Below, piece by piece: positions 27,400 through 38,629 of a stretch of DNA of 44,269 nt; the first letter of the stretch is position 1; every line of letters starts with the position of its first letter. This DNA is from Elysia marginata (taxonomy: Eukaryota > Mollusca > Gastropoda > Plakobranchidae). The stretch is from assembly GCA_019649035.1 (NCBI GenBank), contig BMAT01009933.1, positions 63,962 through 108,230 on the forward strand, in the 5' to 3' direction. The notes below the pieces were generated by a model that made no database searches, was not told the origin of the DNA, and worked only from the letters and a program-made list of their open reading frames with translations. The position numbers and the translations under genes are program-made.

Positions 27400-28280
27400 A
27401 GCATAATGTAAGGCAAATATAGTTGGTTTTTTTGTTGTTGTTTTTGTTGGATTGAATGAATTGAAAGATGAATAGAGTATTAGAAAGTTCGAAGTCCAGG
27501 TTAGCCCCAGCGCTGATTAGCTGTTATTGGCTGTATATTATGTTTGCCGTTTTCTTCCGTCCACGAACGGACTCTCTTGCTTCCTTTGTCAGTTTTTTAC
27601 GGAGTTTTCAGTGCAAAAGATCGCCAATGTTATTTTGTTTTTCTAATCTCATTCTCATGGCGGTGTTTCCTTGCACACGTGAAACCACCACCCGATCAAG
27701 CCTGACCTTTAAAAATAACCTTGAACTTGAACAATATCGTGTACCGTGATCGTTTAATCGTAAATCGTTCGCACAAGATGTACTTTTAGTTGTTCAACTT
27801 GTACTAAAGTGTCACGCGATCGGCAATTATCTATGTTCCCGAAAGAAGCGATGACGTCAACATAAATCAAAGCATTCGAAGAGGATGCTCAATAGAAAAC
27901 ACTGAAGCTTTGTTTCTTTGCGTCATAAAGCAGACTTCGTGTATCACGAGGGTTTTACGCATGGTTATAATCTTGAGAAAACACTCTATTAGATAAAGGA
28001 GCTCGGATAAATCGGGCCCTTTGTTGTTATCAGTTATTGATCGACTGAAAAGTGAGGAACCAGTGGATTTGATATTATCTCGTTACGCGAAATAACTTGT
28101 CGGCGCTCTTCAAGTCAGTGCAGTTAACGCAAATTATGCTGATTGCCGGGAAAAAAAGGGGGGGGGGGTATGCTTTCTACATGAACATCAATAACTATTT
28201 CTATGAATATTTTTCAATACTGCCGTGGTCATTTTGCTGTAATATCTCGAAATCTATTTAAAGGTTGGGCAGTTGGGGCA
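27400..28280. other. no gene recognised
   Basis: The plus-strand frame 27468-27749 has no family signature. GC is slightly higher around 27480-27900. Part may be the 3' tail of the retrotransposon fragment that ends at 28288. Confidence 0.45.
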
Positions 28281-28287
28281 GATCTTC

Positions 28288-28765
28288 TCATCGTTTTCTC
28301 GGGTGCCGGTGGTACCAAACTGCTATTCCGGCTTCGGCGATTAAGGCTGTCGTTCTCTCCAAGTCATACAGGTGTCCATAAAGCTTGGTGGTCATGTCCA
28401 CAGCTTGATTCCTGATGGCCTGACGGAGGGCGTCATATTTTTGGCAATTCTGTGGCACATGTTAAGCCGTTTCAGCCGCCTCTCCACACGAGAAGAGATT
28501 TGTCTCTCCGACTCTCTTTATGTGGTATCCCTATCGTTTATGTCTAGCCCTGAGTGGTAACATAGCTGTTTGGGTGCATCTGTCTAGTTGGTACACTCCG
28601 CCTTGTCTGTTAAATTCAGGGTGGCTTTGCTTTCACTTGTTTATCAGACTATTTTTTATGATGGTCTTTTCTTCCCTGTATGTGAGGTCACTTTTAATCT
28701 GCTTCAGATGTAATCCTTCTTTTGCAGGTGTTCTGATTTTGTGTCCATTTTTAGCTAAAAAAAAG
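28288..28765 (-). pseudogene. decayed non-LTR retrotransposon 3' end (RNase H / C-terminal zinc knuckle)
   Basis: Minus-strand translation, broken by stop codons, reads YREEKTIIKN, then YQLDRCTQTAMLPLRARHKR, LGYHIKRVGETNLFSCGEAA, a degenerate C-x2-H-x4-C knuckle (HVPQNC), and KLYGHLYDLERTTALIAEAG before a TGA at 28288-28290. This order is typical of the C-terminus of RNase H-bearing invertebrate non-LTR retrotransposons. It is 5'-truncated. Stops interrupt it at least three times, so it is inactive. Plus-strand frames over this stretch are shadows. Confidence 0.72.
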
Positions 28766-28769
28766 TATG

Positions 28770-31180
28770 AAAGTGTAGAAAGAAGACTTTTAGAAAATAT
28801 CAAATTTTACCTCTCAGAGTCATGCTTGTCTGGTCAAAGATGGGTTTCCAATTATAAATCAGAAACAGACCATTGGGTCCGAAAAGAAACAAGCATATCT
28901 ATTTAGTTCAAAGTCGTAACCGAAGAAGTTCTTTTATTAGCTTTTTTAATCCAGTGATTTTTTTTGTGCGGGTGTATCGAAGATTTTAAATTGGTGGTAA
29001 ACTTGATGAGTAGTGATACTAATGCCAGACAAGTCAGTCTACTTTATAAAAGCCTTGCGAGTTTTTCTGCTAATTTGTGTGTAAGCTGCTCGCTTCCTTG
29101 ACCACTGAAGCAACTTGCAGCCAACACAACTAACTGCGTTACGACTCAAAACGTGCTTCAAAACACACCGTCTTTGCTGTGTACTTGAAAACGCACACAC
29201 ACACACAAAATATAGTTTGACGTTTGAGACATGTCAGACAAACCAGTTAGCTAAACTTAAAATCTTTTTTAAAACGGCGGGCATATCATTAACATTTACT
29301 CAAGTGCGCAGCTTGAAACGTTTTGTTGAGTCTTTGGTTGATTCGAGTTGAAACTTGTCGCCGCGTACCTTAGTAATGGGTTGTATCATAATCATGGTTA
29401 GAGAGGGCGGCCAAATAAACTCCGCCTTGATAGGCCGACGTTATTGTTTCAGCTATTCTGCTTAGAATAAATAGTTTCCTGAATGTCGAGGGCCTCTTAG
29501 CTATAAATGCCTCTTGAAGCAGAAGAGTTCGAGTGGCTTGTGATTCGACGGGCGCGTTCGGGTGTCATGACATTTGTTTGTTGCGAGTTTATCATAATTT
29601 TTGGAGAATTAACTGAGTTTGTGAGAGAGGGGTGTATTTTCTTGCCAATGTTCATTTTATTCCGTTTTTTTAACTCAGGCCATTATGTTTATAAAAAAAA
29701 AAGTAAAAATGGAGATGACGTGTCTTGGAGGAAGTCTGTGAAGGGTAAAGTAAAAGTAAAGAGCGTTATTATATAGCGCCTTATCCACTAATATGCTCTA
29801 ACTAGTCTAAGCGCGAAGGATATATATTATAAATTGATATCGATAATCTAAAAACATATCGAATCACGCAAAATTAATATTCGAATTATCCAGGTTCGAC
29901 TTATATGATTTCGACTTTTTTTTATTAACTATTTTTAAGTTGCAGTCGGATCACCCGCCCTGCTTTGTGTCTCGAGCTAAGACAACACAGAATGATCTTT
30001 GGATACCCTCATTGTTCATCCCCTCTCGAACATGTCATACTAAGGGGAGGTTAGAGAACCAGCAGTCAAGTTTCACTAGAATCAAGTCTAGCACACTCAA
30101 GTGGGTCATGTTTTCCGTGCTATTCTCATAGCACGTAGAGAATAACGGAGGTTCAAGAGATGTTTGTAACTCTTCAAGATGACAAATGCCGGTACTTGAG
30201 TTTTCGATGCGTGCACACTGAAGAAATCTAGATTAAGGGGGCAAGTTTTAAGCCTTGAGTCGTTCTGTTATCGAAAGAAGGGATTGTCGACCATATTTAA
30301 ATGTCTTTGAGCCGTATACAGAAATGCCAAATTTCAGGGTTTTCCAGGTGATTTCAGGTTTTTCAAGCCATGTATTGGTTATTGCTCAATGTGTGTCTTT
30401 GCCAATTTTTTAAATGCAAAATGATATGCTAGGCTAATTTTCATCTTCAAAACCATAATAAGGTATCCCTGTATACACTATATATTCCTTTTCATTGAGA
30501 GTGGGAGTTGCATGTAAACCACAGAAATCTAATTAGATTTCTGTGATGTAAACAATGCATGTAGCGAGTTAACAAAGAATTGTTACGGTGAGTGAAAAAA
30601 AAGGAGGGAGGCGGGTGGCAGTTTACACAACAATTGTTACGATGAGTGGAAAGAGGGGGAGAGGGTGACATTTCCAGACCGATCTATAAATATTTCAAGT
30701 CCACTGGCTTAACCTTTCCCTGAGATTTCCCTAGCTCTCGCGTAGAAGGTCGGCTCAACCTAACGATTGTATCTCAGGTCATGATTTAGGTCATTCGCAG
30801 AATAAAAAGACGTTACTTTGGGGGAAAAAATGCCCCCCCCCCCCCCCCGTATTCTCCATCTCCCCCCTTCTTTCTTCTTATTCTTCTCTCTGTCTCTCTC
30901 ACCCACACATACACACTTTCTACCTCAGTAACTATCCTTTTGAAGAAGGTTGTTTGAATCGGTCAGCATTGGTAGATCTATGTATTCAGCCGAACCAATT
31001 TAAGATTTTAACAATTTGTGTAAAAAAAATTTTCAAAGTGCGAGTATTTGTTATGGTTTACATGTATTTATTGCATTGCGTACATAGTGCATCGCCTATA
31101 CGGTACTATGCTACTCCAGCACCGCAAAATGTCTTTAGCACAGGGAGGATTTTTTTTCTTGTTGTATTTTGTGCATATTT
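28770..31180. other. no gene recognised
   Basis: Mixed-composition DNA with a (CA)n tract at 29193-29207, the retroposon tail at 29740-29820, a C homopolymer at 30834-30848 and a short palindrome agaaatctaattagatttct (30523-30542). Frames are short. Confidence 0.5.
29740..29820 (-). mobile_element. retroposon 3' tail, reversed
   Basis: Contains aaagagcgttattatatagcgccttatcc, in which 'ttatatagcgc' is the complement of the gcgctatataa retroposon tail, followed by tctaagcgc. Related in type to the tail at 25080. The rest of the element is not recognisable. Confidence 0.45.
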
Positions 31181-31198
31181 TGATTACTCTCTTATAGA

Positions 31199-31502
31199 CC
31201 TGCTCTGTGGCCTAGCGGTAAGACACTAGCTCAGAAGTCGGGAGGTGCATAGTTCGATCCCCGGCCGAGTCAAAGCAAAGACTTTAAAATTGGTATTAGC
31301 AGCTGATCCGCCTAGTGTCTGGCATTATGGATTCAAATTTAAGTCTGGTCGGCCTGGTGCCAGAAGAATGTGACTGGGTGTGGTGTACGCAAGTGCTCCT
31401 TGCATCGCAGGGTGGCAGCACGCTTTCAATTGTCTATAGCGCCGTCTCTGATATAACCTGGAAGTTGACTGGGATGTTAAAATTCAAACAACCAACCAAC
31501 TT
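31199..31502 (+). mobile_element. tRNA-headed SINE, complete, with 12-bp target duplication
   Basis: The plus-strand head holds an A-box TGGCCTAGCGGTAAGAC and B-box GTTCGATCCCC. The tail ends ctgggatgttaaaattcaaacaaccaacc. Target duplication ctctcttataga at 31187-31198 and 31503-31514. The head alone might be mistaken for a tRNA gene. Confidence 0.82.
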
Positions 31503-32419
31503 CTCTCTTATAGAACTTACAGATGACCGCGCTTAAGTTACCACGAAAACACGTATTTAGCATGAAGTTTAAGCTTTTGCTGCAGGTAATAAATTAAAAT
31601 TAATCATTTGATGTCTACAGGCTTGTTGTACTTTGGTTCGGACGATCGTTTCCTTGTTTCCTTTTTATCATCCTCTCGCATCTTAAAGGTTGTTCATGTA
31701 CATGCACATATCTCTAACTGGAAAAGGAAGCGGCGTAGGCTCAGCCTCGTCAAAGAGAAACGAATTTATTGAAATATCTCAATCTTTCTGTTCACAGTTG
31801 TTACTTGGCCCTTCGTGGTCAGAATAGGAGGAATTGGCCTTGGGTTTATTTTGGGATTTGCTAGGAAATGCAATAAGTTTTCTTTTCTTGGTAAAAGTTG
31901 CATCCAATATTATGCTTCTCTTCTAGTTTAAAAAAATAATATACCGTGTTGATAGTTTTTGTTTACTTCAGCGCATCCAAGAGTACTGTGACTGAGTTTG
32001 TAAAAAAAAAACGCATTTTTATTATTGTGAGTTGCAGTGTCCAAATTATCCAAACCTGGATAAATCAGTTAGTTATTAAAGTCGAAATACATATGTCCAG
32101 AATTCACCGCTCTTGTAATATATGCTATAAATGAATTCGAAGTTACATTGTGTTCCCATCGGATTCGAAATATCCGAATCCACAGGACAAACTCGAACAC
32201 AAGCAAACAAAAAGAGATACTGGCTCAGGCAGTGTTTTGACTCCATGTTAGGACCAGAATATTTATCAAAAGCCGCCGAAGTCGAGGGCGGACACCCAAA
32301 CATCTCCTCTTTTTTTAAAATCATTGGATTATAATTATACCTACTCCATACAAGTGCAACTAATTCTGATTGAAATATTTAAAGTATAAATGTCTTTAAA
32401 TCATTACTGATTTCGCAGT

Positions 32420-32880
32420 GGCTGTCTCCCTAGAAAAGAAATTTGTGTACTTTTCAGTAAATTTTCTGCAATTTTTTTTGCGCTTGCTACAAATTCTTGA
32501 AACTTACTCCCTATAAAATTAGTTGCTTCCCTTTAAGTTAGCTTTCAACAATTTTTAGCGCTGCCAACATAAGTCTTTAAATAGACTCCCTAGAAAATTA
32601 GTTGCCTTCCTATTTTTCAGCAATTATTTTTAGCGCTTACGTAACTACACACCGCTTGAAACACACCCCCTAGAAAACTACTTGCTTTCCTTTTACCCTG
32701 CTTTGAGCAATTTACCATGTACCACTTGAAATGCACTTTCTAGAAAATTAATAGCTTTCTTTTTTAAGATTGCTGCAATATTTTAGTGCTTACTACACAT
32801 CGCTTGAAACACACTTCCTTGTAAATGAGTTGGTTTCCTTTTAGATTTCTGCACATTTAAGCGCTGGCTACACACCTGTT
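32420..32880. repeat. diverged minisatellite, ~80-90 bp unit
   Basis: About six degenerate units containing tccctagaaaattagttgc, ttccttttt, a 'gcaatttttagcgct' block and acaccgcttgaaacac. Ends at a (TA)n tract near 32881. Confidence 0.72.
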
Positions 32881-33293
32881 ATATATATATATATAGCCAT
32901 GGCATACTATCAGTTGTCACCGAGCCCCAATACTATTCCCAAACGTGAGACCTTTTTTAGATCCCTGGACATCTCTGGTCGTCTCATACTTGTAACTATA
33001 TATTACTTGTATGTGGTTGGAGCAGCAAGTATTGATGTATTCACCGTGTGCGTTTGAACCCCGGAAATAGTTGTGGTCTCCAGTGTTGGGCTTGGTGCTA
33101 CCCCTAGAGGCTGGAACACGATGTACTTCTAGACTATGTCGTTTCAGCGAACAACGCATGACTAGAAATGCGGATATTTAAAAAAAAAAAACGTTCGATT
33201 ACAGTTATTTGGGTCAGTCTAGATCCAACCTTATTTGCCTGAGGCTTCGTATCAAAGTGAAACATTCTTTTTATTCAATCCTATTTTTTACAG

Positions 33294-33373
33294 AAAAATG
33301 TAAGGCGCCCGCTAAACAAATTTGCCTACAAATGCAGAGCAAGGCAAACTATGACAGACACTATGCTCGCGGT
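33294..33373 (+). other. exon-like segment (or gypsy integrase scrap)
   Basis: A T-rich acceptor (cctattttttacag) is followed by an open stretch KCKAPAKQICLQMQSKANYD-RHYARG and a possible donor CGCG|GTAAAT, phase 1-1. The motif QSKANYDRHYARG also resembles the 'xKxYYDRHARxL' segment at the C-terminus of Ty3/gypsy integrases, so a retroelement fragment is an alternative. Not recognised as any named gene. Confidence 0.22.
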
Positions 33374-34010
33374 AAATCTGACCAAGACGATGGTCACATG
33401 CACTATAATATTTCCAGTTTCTCGGTTCCTTTGTTAGTAGTTTTTTTTACACCCAACTCCCGAATATTTCAGTTCTCACAATGCTTATGCGGAGACAGAT
33501 GGCTAATATTGGATAGTTAAGCATGTCCAATAAGGTTTTCCATACATATCTGATATGATGATACTGAACTTGCCACCCCCCGTCCTCCCCCTCGGTCCCT
33601 TTAGCATCGTACAAGGAAGGTGATTAACTCACTGCTTGGGCAAAATGCAAGTCAAGTATACCGGTGGTAAATCTGATGATTTGTTTCTATAATAAACTAT
33701 CGAGTGCAAGATACAATGAGCATCGTATACTTATGGTGGATAGCGGTACATATATCTTCCCTTGTCGTGGGAAGAAGGTCGGGAGATTACTTGCCTTTGG
33801 TTTTGTGCGCATTATCTGCTGTAGTTATTCAACTTTTCGCGTTCGGAAGCTTACTTGTTTGACTTTTTAGATTAAGGGTGTTTTGTGTTGTATGGGATTT
33901 TTCTTCACTTGCAAACGTATCTTTTTACATGTGTATTGTTTTAGAAATTGGCTTGTCCATTCTTAGTTTTTTTTCCTTGTAATTTTCGGAACTCAGGTTT
34001 TTTCTGAAAT

Positions 34011-34156
34011 GTATGTCGTAATAACATCCATAGTAGCGTGGGTTTTACAGCAAACGATTGGCTGACGTGCTTCGTTAGCCCATCAGCCATTTTGAATTTC
34101 CTCCGCTACGGGCTTCGTCCTCCTGAGCGGACCTGTAGCGCATAAAATCTAATAAT
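34011..34156 (-). repeat. unknown dispersed repeat, copy 3
   Basis: Reverse complement reads attagattttatgcgctac, ccgctcaggaggacgaagcc, gtagcggaggaaattc, then gctgatgggctaac, ending acgctactatggatg. It is the best-preserved copy. No coding sequence. Confidence 0.62.
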
Positions 34157-35573
34157 ATGTGTGTGTTAAACTGAATGAATAGGTGATATAGGCGCAAGTC
34201 GCGACTTATGCTCTGAGTTCAAATCTCGTAGCCAACTGTTTTCTGAGTAATGTACAAATATGTAACACTGTCGTCTGTTATAACTCTTTTGGTGGTCGTT
34301 CCATGTTGTGCAGAAGGAGCCCCACACTCCTTGTGCCTGGAAGAATAATATTATCCTTTTTTTAATCTCTTGGCTTTACACTTTGGTTGGCATTGCAAAC
34401 GGTAGAAGGGGGGGGGGGGGAGCGTGAAAAATAAGCAAGTCCGTTCTATATCGATCTACAATAATCAGTTTTGACATTTGTTCTGTATTAATACACAAAT
34501 GATAGCCATATTTAAATACATGTACACAGTTGATTTAAAGCAAACGTGTAAGTGTATCCTAGAAGTGTCTCATGACTGTACATCATGCGGAAGTTTTATT
34601 CTCTTCAGGAAGGTAGCAGTTGATTCTTGATACCTAAAAATTTAAGCCGGAAGCCTTTTTCCTTTTATTGTGCCCTCTGGTTTGATTCACTGGCTTACTG
34701 ATTTCACTCGGGGCAGGTTAATATGCTTATGTATCATTGTTCTGTTTGCTTGTTAAGTACCCGCCTCTGCGACGAGCTCACGCTCCGCTGTTCTTCGTAT
34801 CCAAAGAGGCAGTAACTAGCTACTGTTTAGGGAATTCCCTGTTTCTTGAAATAGCGCTAAGCGAGCGTTACTTTATTCGTGATCGGAAGAGGTCGTTGGG
34901 TACGTTTTATGCTTACTACATGATTGTATTGTTATTGTTTTTTTTAATCTCTTCGTTTTCCTCTTGGTGTTACAAACAACCCGACCAAGATGTTTTCGTG
35001 ACTTAGAACAATCTCATTATGATCGGATTTACAGTTAAACTCGTTTCGCTCAAAAACATTTATAATGTATAATCAAGCTGTTGTCCTTAATCTCAAGCTT
35101 ATCACGGTTTGTGTACCCAATCGATATTCGATACTTTCCAATCATCTCACGACTAGATTGTTTGTTTGTCTTCTAATCCGTATGCATTATAGATACTGCT
35201 GTATTTATGTAGCTGTTTATAATTATTTTTAGTTTATTTCCTTTGTGCTTATTGAAAGAAGGAAAAAAAGCGTTTAAGTGTTGTAGGGATCTGTATGTAG
35301 AACAGGCATCCGGGAAAGAACATTAATAATAAGATAAGGTCGTCTGCGACAAACGCTGCAGTCTTGATAATTACAGTAGTTCTCAATTTCACAGGATATG
35401 AACGCTTTCAAAAAAAAATAATAGAAACTCTCTTCAAAAGAAACCTGTCGCAATTCTCTTAATAATAATAACTAAAATTTGTCTCAAGTTTCTTTCTTTG
35501 ATTCTCTTAACCGTTGAATCTAGGTCAGTGTCAAGTCGAAGGTGTTCTTTTCGTAGTCTTTTAGTTAGTTTTT

Positions 35574-35770
35574 TTTGTATTGTTTTGTCTTGTGTTTTGT
35601 ATTGTTTTGTCTTGTGTTTTGCATTGTTTTGTCTTGTGTTTTGTATTGTTTTGTCTTTTGTTTTGTATTGTTTTGTCTTGTTTTTTTGTATTGTTTTGTC
35701 TTGTTTTTTGTATGGTTTTGTCTTGTGTTTTGTATTGTTTTGTCTTGTTTTTTTTGTATTGTTTTGCCAT
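35574..35770. repeat. minisatellite, 22-bp unit
   Basis: About nine copies of tattgttttgtcttgtgttttg with small length changes. It creates overlapping long open frames on both strands (Cys/Phe/Val-rich on plus, Lys/Thr/Gln-rich on minus) that are not genes. Confidence 0.92.
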
Positions 35771-36699
35771 GTTTTTTATGTTTAAAGAGGATGAAATGGG
35801 CTGGCATAAATATGATTTAATAAGGTAGTATTTGAAGAAAAAAAACCAGACTTCAACTCAACCTTTTTTTCTCTTTTTTTGCATCTGTTTACCAATATCG
35901 TCGGCAAGCGAAGGGCCGGGTTCTTTCTTTTTCGGTCTTTGTCTCTTTGTGGCTTCCGTATATATCACGTAACTGTATGCTAGATGTAGCCATTATCTTG
36001 TACCAAGACAGAGTGTTTAGCTTGTCTTAACGCAGCCTTGAGTTAAAATAAAAACATTAAGCGCTAACAAACTACATTAATAATTATGTGTATTTTTTTT
36101 TTTTGGTTTAAATTTTTCTGGCTTAGCAGGGTGTTAAAATGTACTTCCTCGAAAAAAATTCTCTTTATTTCATTGGAATTATGAGAACACACATTTACTA
36201 TAAGGGCCCATACTGACTGTATCGATTTTATGGGGAAAAAAATTCTCGCCAGAGGAAAAAAAAGAAGAGTAATTGGCTCTGTGTTTATGTTTAGACACCT
36301 AGATACTAGGCAAGATTTGGATCTGTGTAAACTACATACAAAGAGTGTAAATTGTAATTAGATTTCGTGAATCGATTTGGTGAGACAAGCACCGGTAGAG
36401 GAATCGAACAGAAATTATTGTGGTATATATCAGCTGAGGGAATAATGGGAATTGCTGCCTCATGTCTGTCTTACAAAAGCTTATAATGATATGAACGATT
36501 GACTATACTGTGGTTTCTAGTATTGTTTATATTTGTCAAAGTTAAATCGTTTTTTTTTTGTTTTTTTGTTTTGATTTTTTTTTTTGCAATCTTTTTCGCC
36601 TCATCTTCTTCCTCTTTGGCCTTTTTTCCTCTCCCCCTCCTCTTTCGCATTTTTTCTTCTTTTTATTGTTTTCCTTGTTTTCCTCCTCCTGCTTCTTTT

Positions 36700-36990
36700 T
36701 CCTCTTGGCCTCTGTGGAAGGCAAGCCATTGACAAAGTTGAGGTTTTTCGTTTTCCTTGTTTTCTTCTTATCCCTCCTCCTTCTTGGCCTATATGGAACA
36801 CAAGCCATTTATAAAGCTGAGGTTTTCTTGTTTCCTTGTTTCCTTCTTCTTCTCCATCTTCCTTCTTCTATGTCTCCATGGAACACAAGCCATTGACAAA
36901 GCTGAGGTTTCCTTGTTTTCTTCTTCTTCCACCTCTTCCTCTTACTTCTTCTTGGCCTATATGGAACATAAGCCATTGACAAAGCTGACG
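36700..36990. repeat. minisatellite, ~73-95 bp unit in a pyrimidine-rich tract
   Basis: Four copies of an aagccattgacaaagctgag block starting near 36723, 36802, 36897 and 36970, separated by TTC/CTT-rich sequence. Unequal unit lengths shift the frame, so it is not coding. It lies in a strongly purine/pyrimidine-asymmetric region, 36540-36960. Confidence 0.8.
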
Positions 36991-36999
36991 TAAGAACTT

Positions 37000-38330
37000 C
37001 GCTTTAATTCAGCTGTGCTATAAATTGGAAAGATCACCACTGTTCGATTTATTTGTTGTTTTTTTTTTGTTTCTGTTGTGGTTGTTGTTGTTATTTCCCA
37101 TTCTTTTACACCCCTTCTTACAAATTACGTCTTTTGTTACTCTGTCCTTACTCTCTTGTGTTCCTCTCAATAAGTTTTTTTTTTTTAATTGTTCAACCTT
37201 GTTCTTATTTTCTCTCTATTTAGTCAGTCTTTTTGCGTTCTGCTGGAGCTTTTATACACACTGATTTCGACTTATCTGACGGGGCAAATATAACTTACTA
37301 ATCCTTGGTCAACAATAACATTGGGAAAGCCAGTCCCAGAGAAAATCCAGCTAGATGAGTACTAGGAGAAATAGGAGGAGGAGAAGGAGGGAGAAGAAGA
37401 AGAAGGGGATGATTGACACATCCTATCACATACAGCCCCAGTAGAGCAGCGGGCGCAGAGCAGTCGAGAAAACCAGTTGCCGTCTCCTGAGCCTTTTATT
37501 TATTTTTTTTTTCTTTTAAATTTTTTTCTCTCCTTTTGCAAAGATCGAAACCCGACTTACGCGCTTGCTCTCTGGCTGTAACCCACAGGCAGAAATAAAT
37601 TCCAATTCCAAGGAAGATAAACTAAGGCAACACAATTACAGCGTTTTCACATCCTGCCCTCGATGATATGTTTTCTATAAATTTATTGCAAGGTGCCTTT
37701 TTAAGTGTACCGGTAATAATCAGGAAGTTTTCAGGGACGACCGATTTCAGGTTTTTTAGACTTTCATGTTTTTTGGTTTGTTTTTTTTTGTCCATTTATT
37801 GTTAGTTGCACAACATGTGTCTGACCGATACCATTGTTTTAAAGCAGTATATACAATGTATATGCAATGCTAGTCTCATTTTCAGGTTCTTTTATTTTTT
37901 TTTCTTTTCAAAACCATTTGGCATCCCTGATTTTATAACCTGTTCATATTCCTCAGAGAAGGCAACTAACCAGACCCCTCCCCCCTACTTTGCTGTATTG
38001 TGGATAAGACAGTGTTAATGCTCATCTTACGTATGACCTTTAAGAGGGCGGGGGGGGGGGTGAGGTGAAACTGCAAAGAATCTATGGGGAGCCCACTCCA
38101 CTTGCAAAGCCTGATATGTCATCTGAGAGCCTGTTTTTCAAGAGAGAAAAAAAGGACGTTTTGTGTGTTATTTTATTAACTTGTATGAGAATTTTTCATT
38201 AATATTTTTTTTTAAAGTGAATATTTGGGGAGTGGCTTAGCAGGTTTTCTAAGTAGACTCCTTAAATACACCAAATACAGTATATATACTGTTAAATTAC
38301 TGTTCAGTGAATTGAATATTTACCAACGAA
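37000..38330. other. no gene recognised
   Basis: T-rich and CT-rich low-complexity DNA with a purine-rich patch (37360-37410, agaaggagg-like) and a G homopolymer near 38050. No element ends or conserved frames. Confidence 0.55.
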
Positions 38331-38338
38331 AAAAAAAA

Positions 38339-38620
38339 GATACCATTATCATATACCAGTCATGTATTTTAAACCCGTGTATCCAGTAATCGATGCCATT
38401 ATCATATACCATTCATGTATTTTAGACCCGTGTATCCAGTAATCGATGCCATTATCATATACATGTACCATTCATGTATTTTAAAACCGTGTATCCAGGA
38501 AAGACAGATACCATTATCATGCACCATATTTTGAGACCGTGTGTCCAGAAATCAATACCTTTACCATTTAAGACCTTACATTTAGGAATCGATACCACAA
38601 TCATACACTATATTTTGAGA
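38339..38620. repeat. minisatellite, ~53-bp unit
   Basis: Five or so copies of a unit with ccattatcatataccattc, atgtattttagacccgtgta and tccagtaatcgatg. The first two intervals are 53 bases; later copies are shorter and diverged. Confidence 0.85.
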
Positions 38621-38629
38621 AATCGTTTT

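Larger units (their letters stand above)
31515..35570. other. no named gene; repeats and one exon-like segment
   Basis: Contains the diverged minisatellite 32420-32880, the exon-like segment 33294-33373, the dispersed repeat 34011-34156 and a G homopolymer near 34410-34420. Frames at 33209-33520 and 34737-35006 have no recognisable family. Confidence 0.5.

Noticed and set aside
28520-28906. 128-residue plus-strand frame with an acceptor-like site at 28726
   Set aside because: Most of it is antisense to the retrotransposon remnant at 28288-28765, and no donor or homologous exon is evident.
31199-31272. Possible tRNA gene
   Set aside because: The A and B boxes belong to the head of a complete SINE bounded by a 12-bp target duplication. 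The same applies to the tRNA-like heads near 940-994, 12655-12710 and 16930-16991.
35498-35828. Overlapping Cys/Phe/Val-rich and Lys/Thr/Gln-rich frames on both strands
   Set aside because: They are translations of the 22-bp minisatellite, whose unit lacks stops in several frames.
36499-36993. Long Phe/Leu/Ser-rich plus frames and Lys/Arg-rich minus frames
   Set aside because: Pyrimidine-rich minisatellite with unequal unit lengths; no single frame is kept across units.
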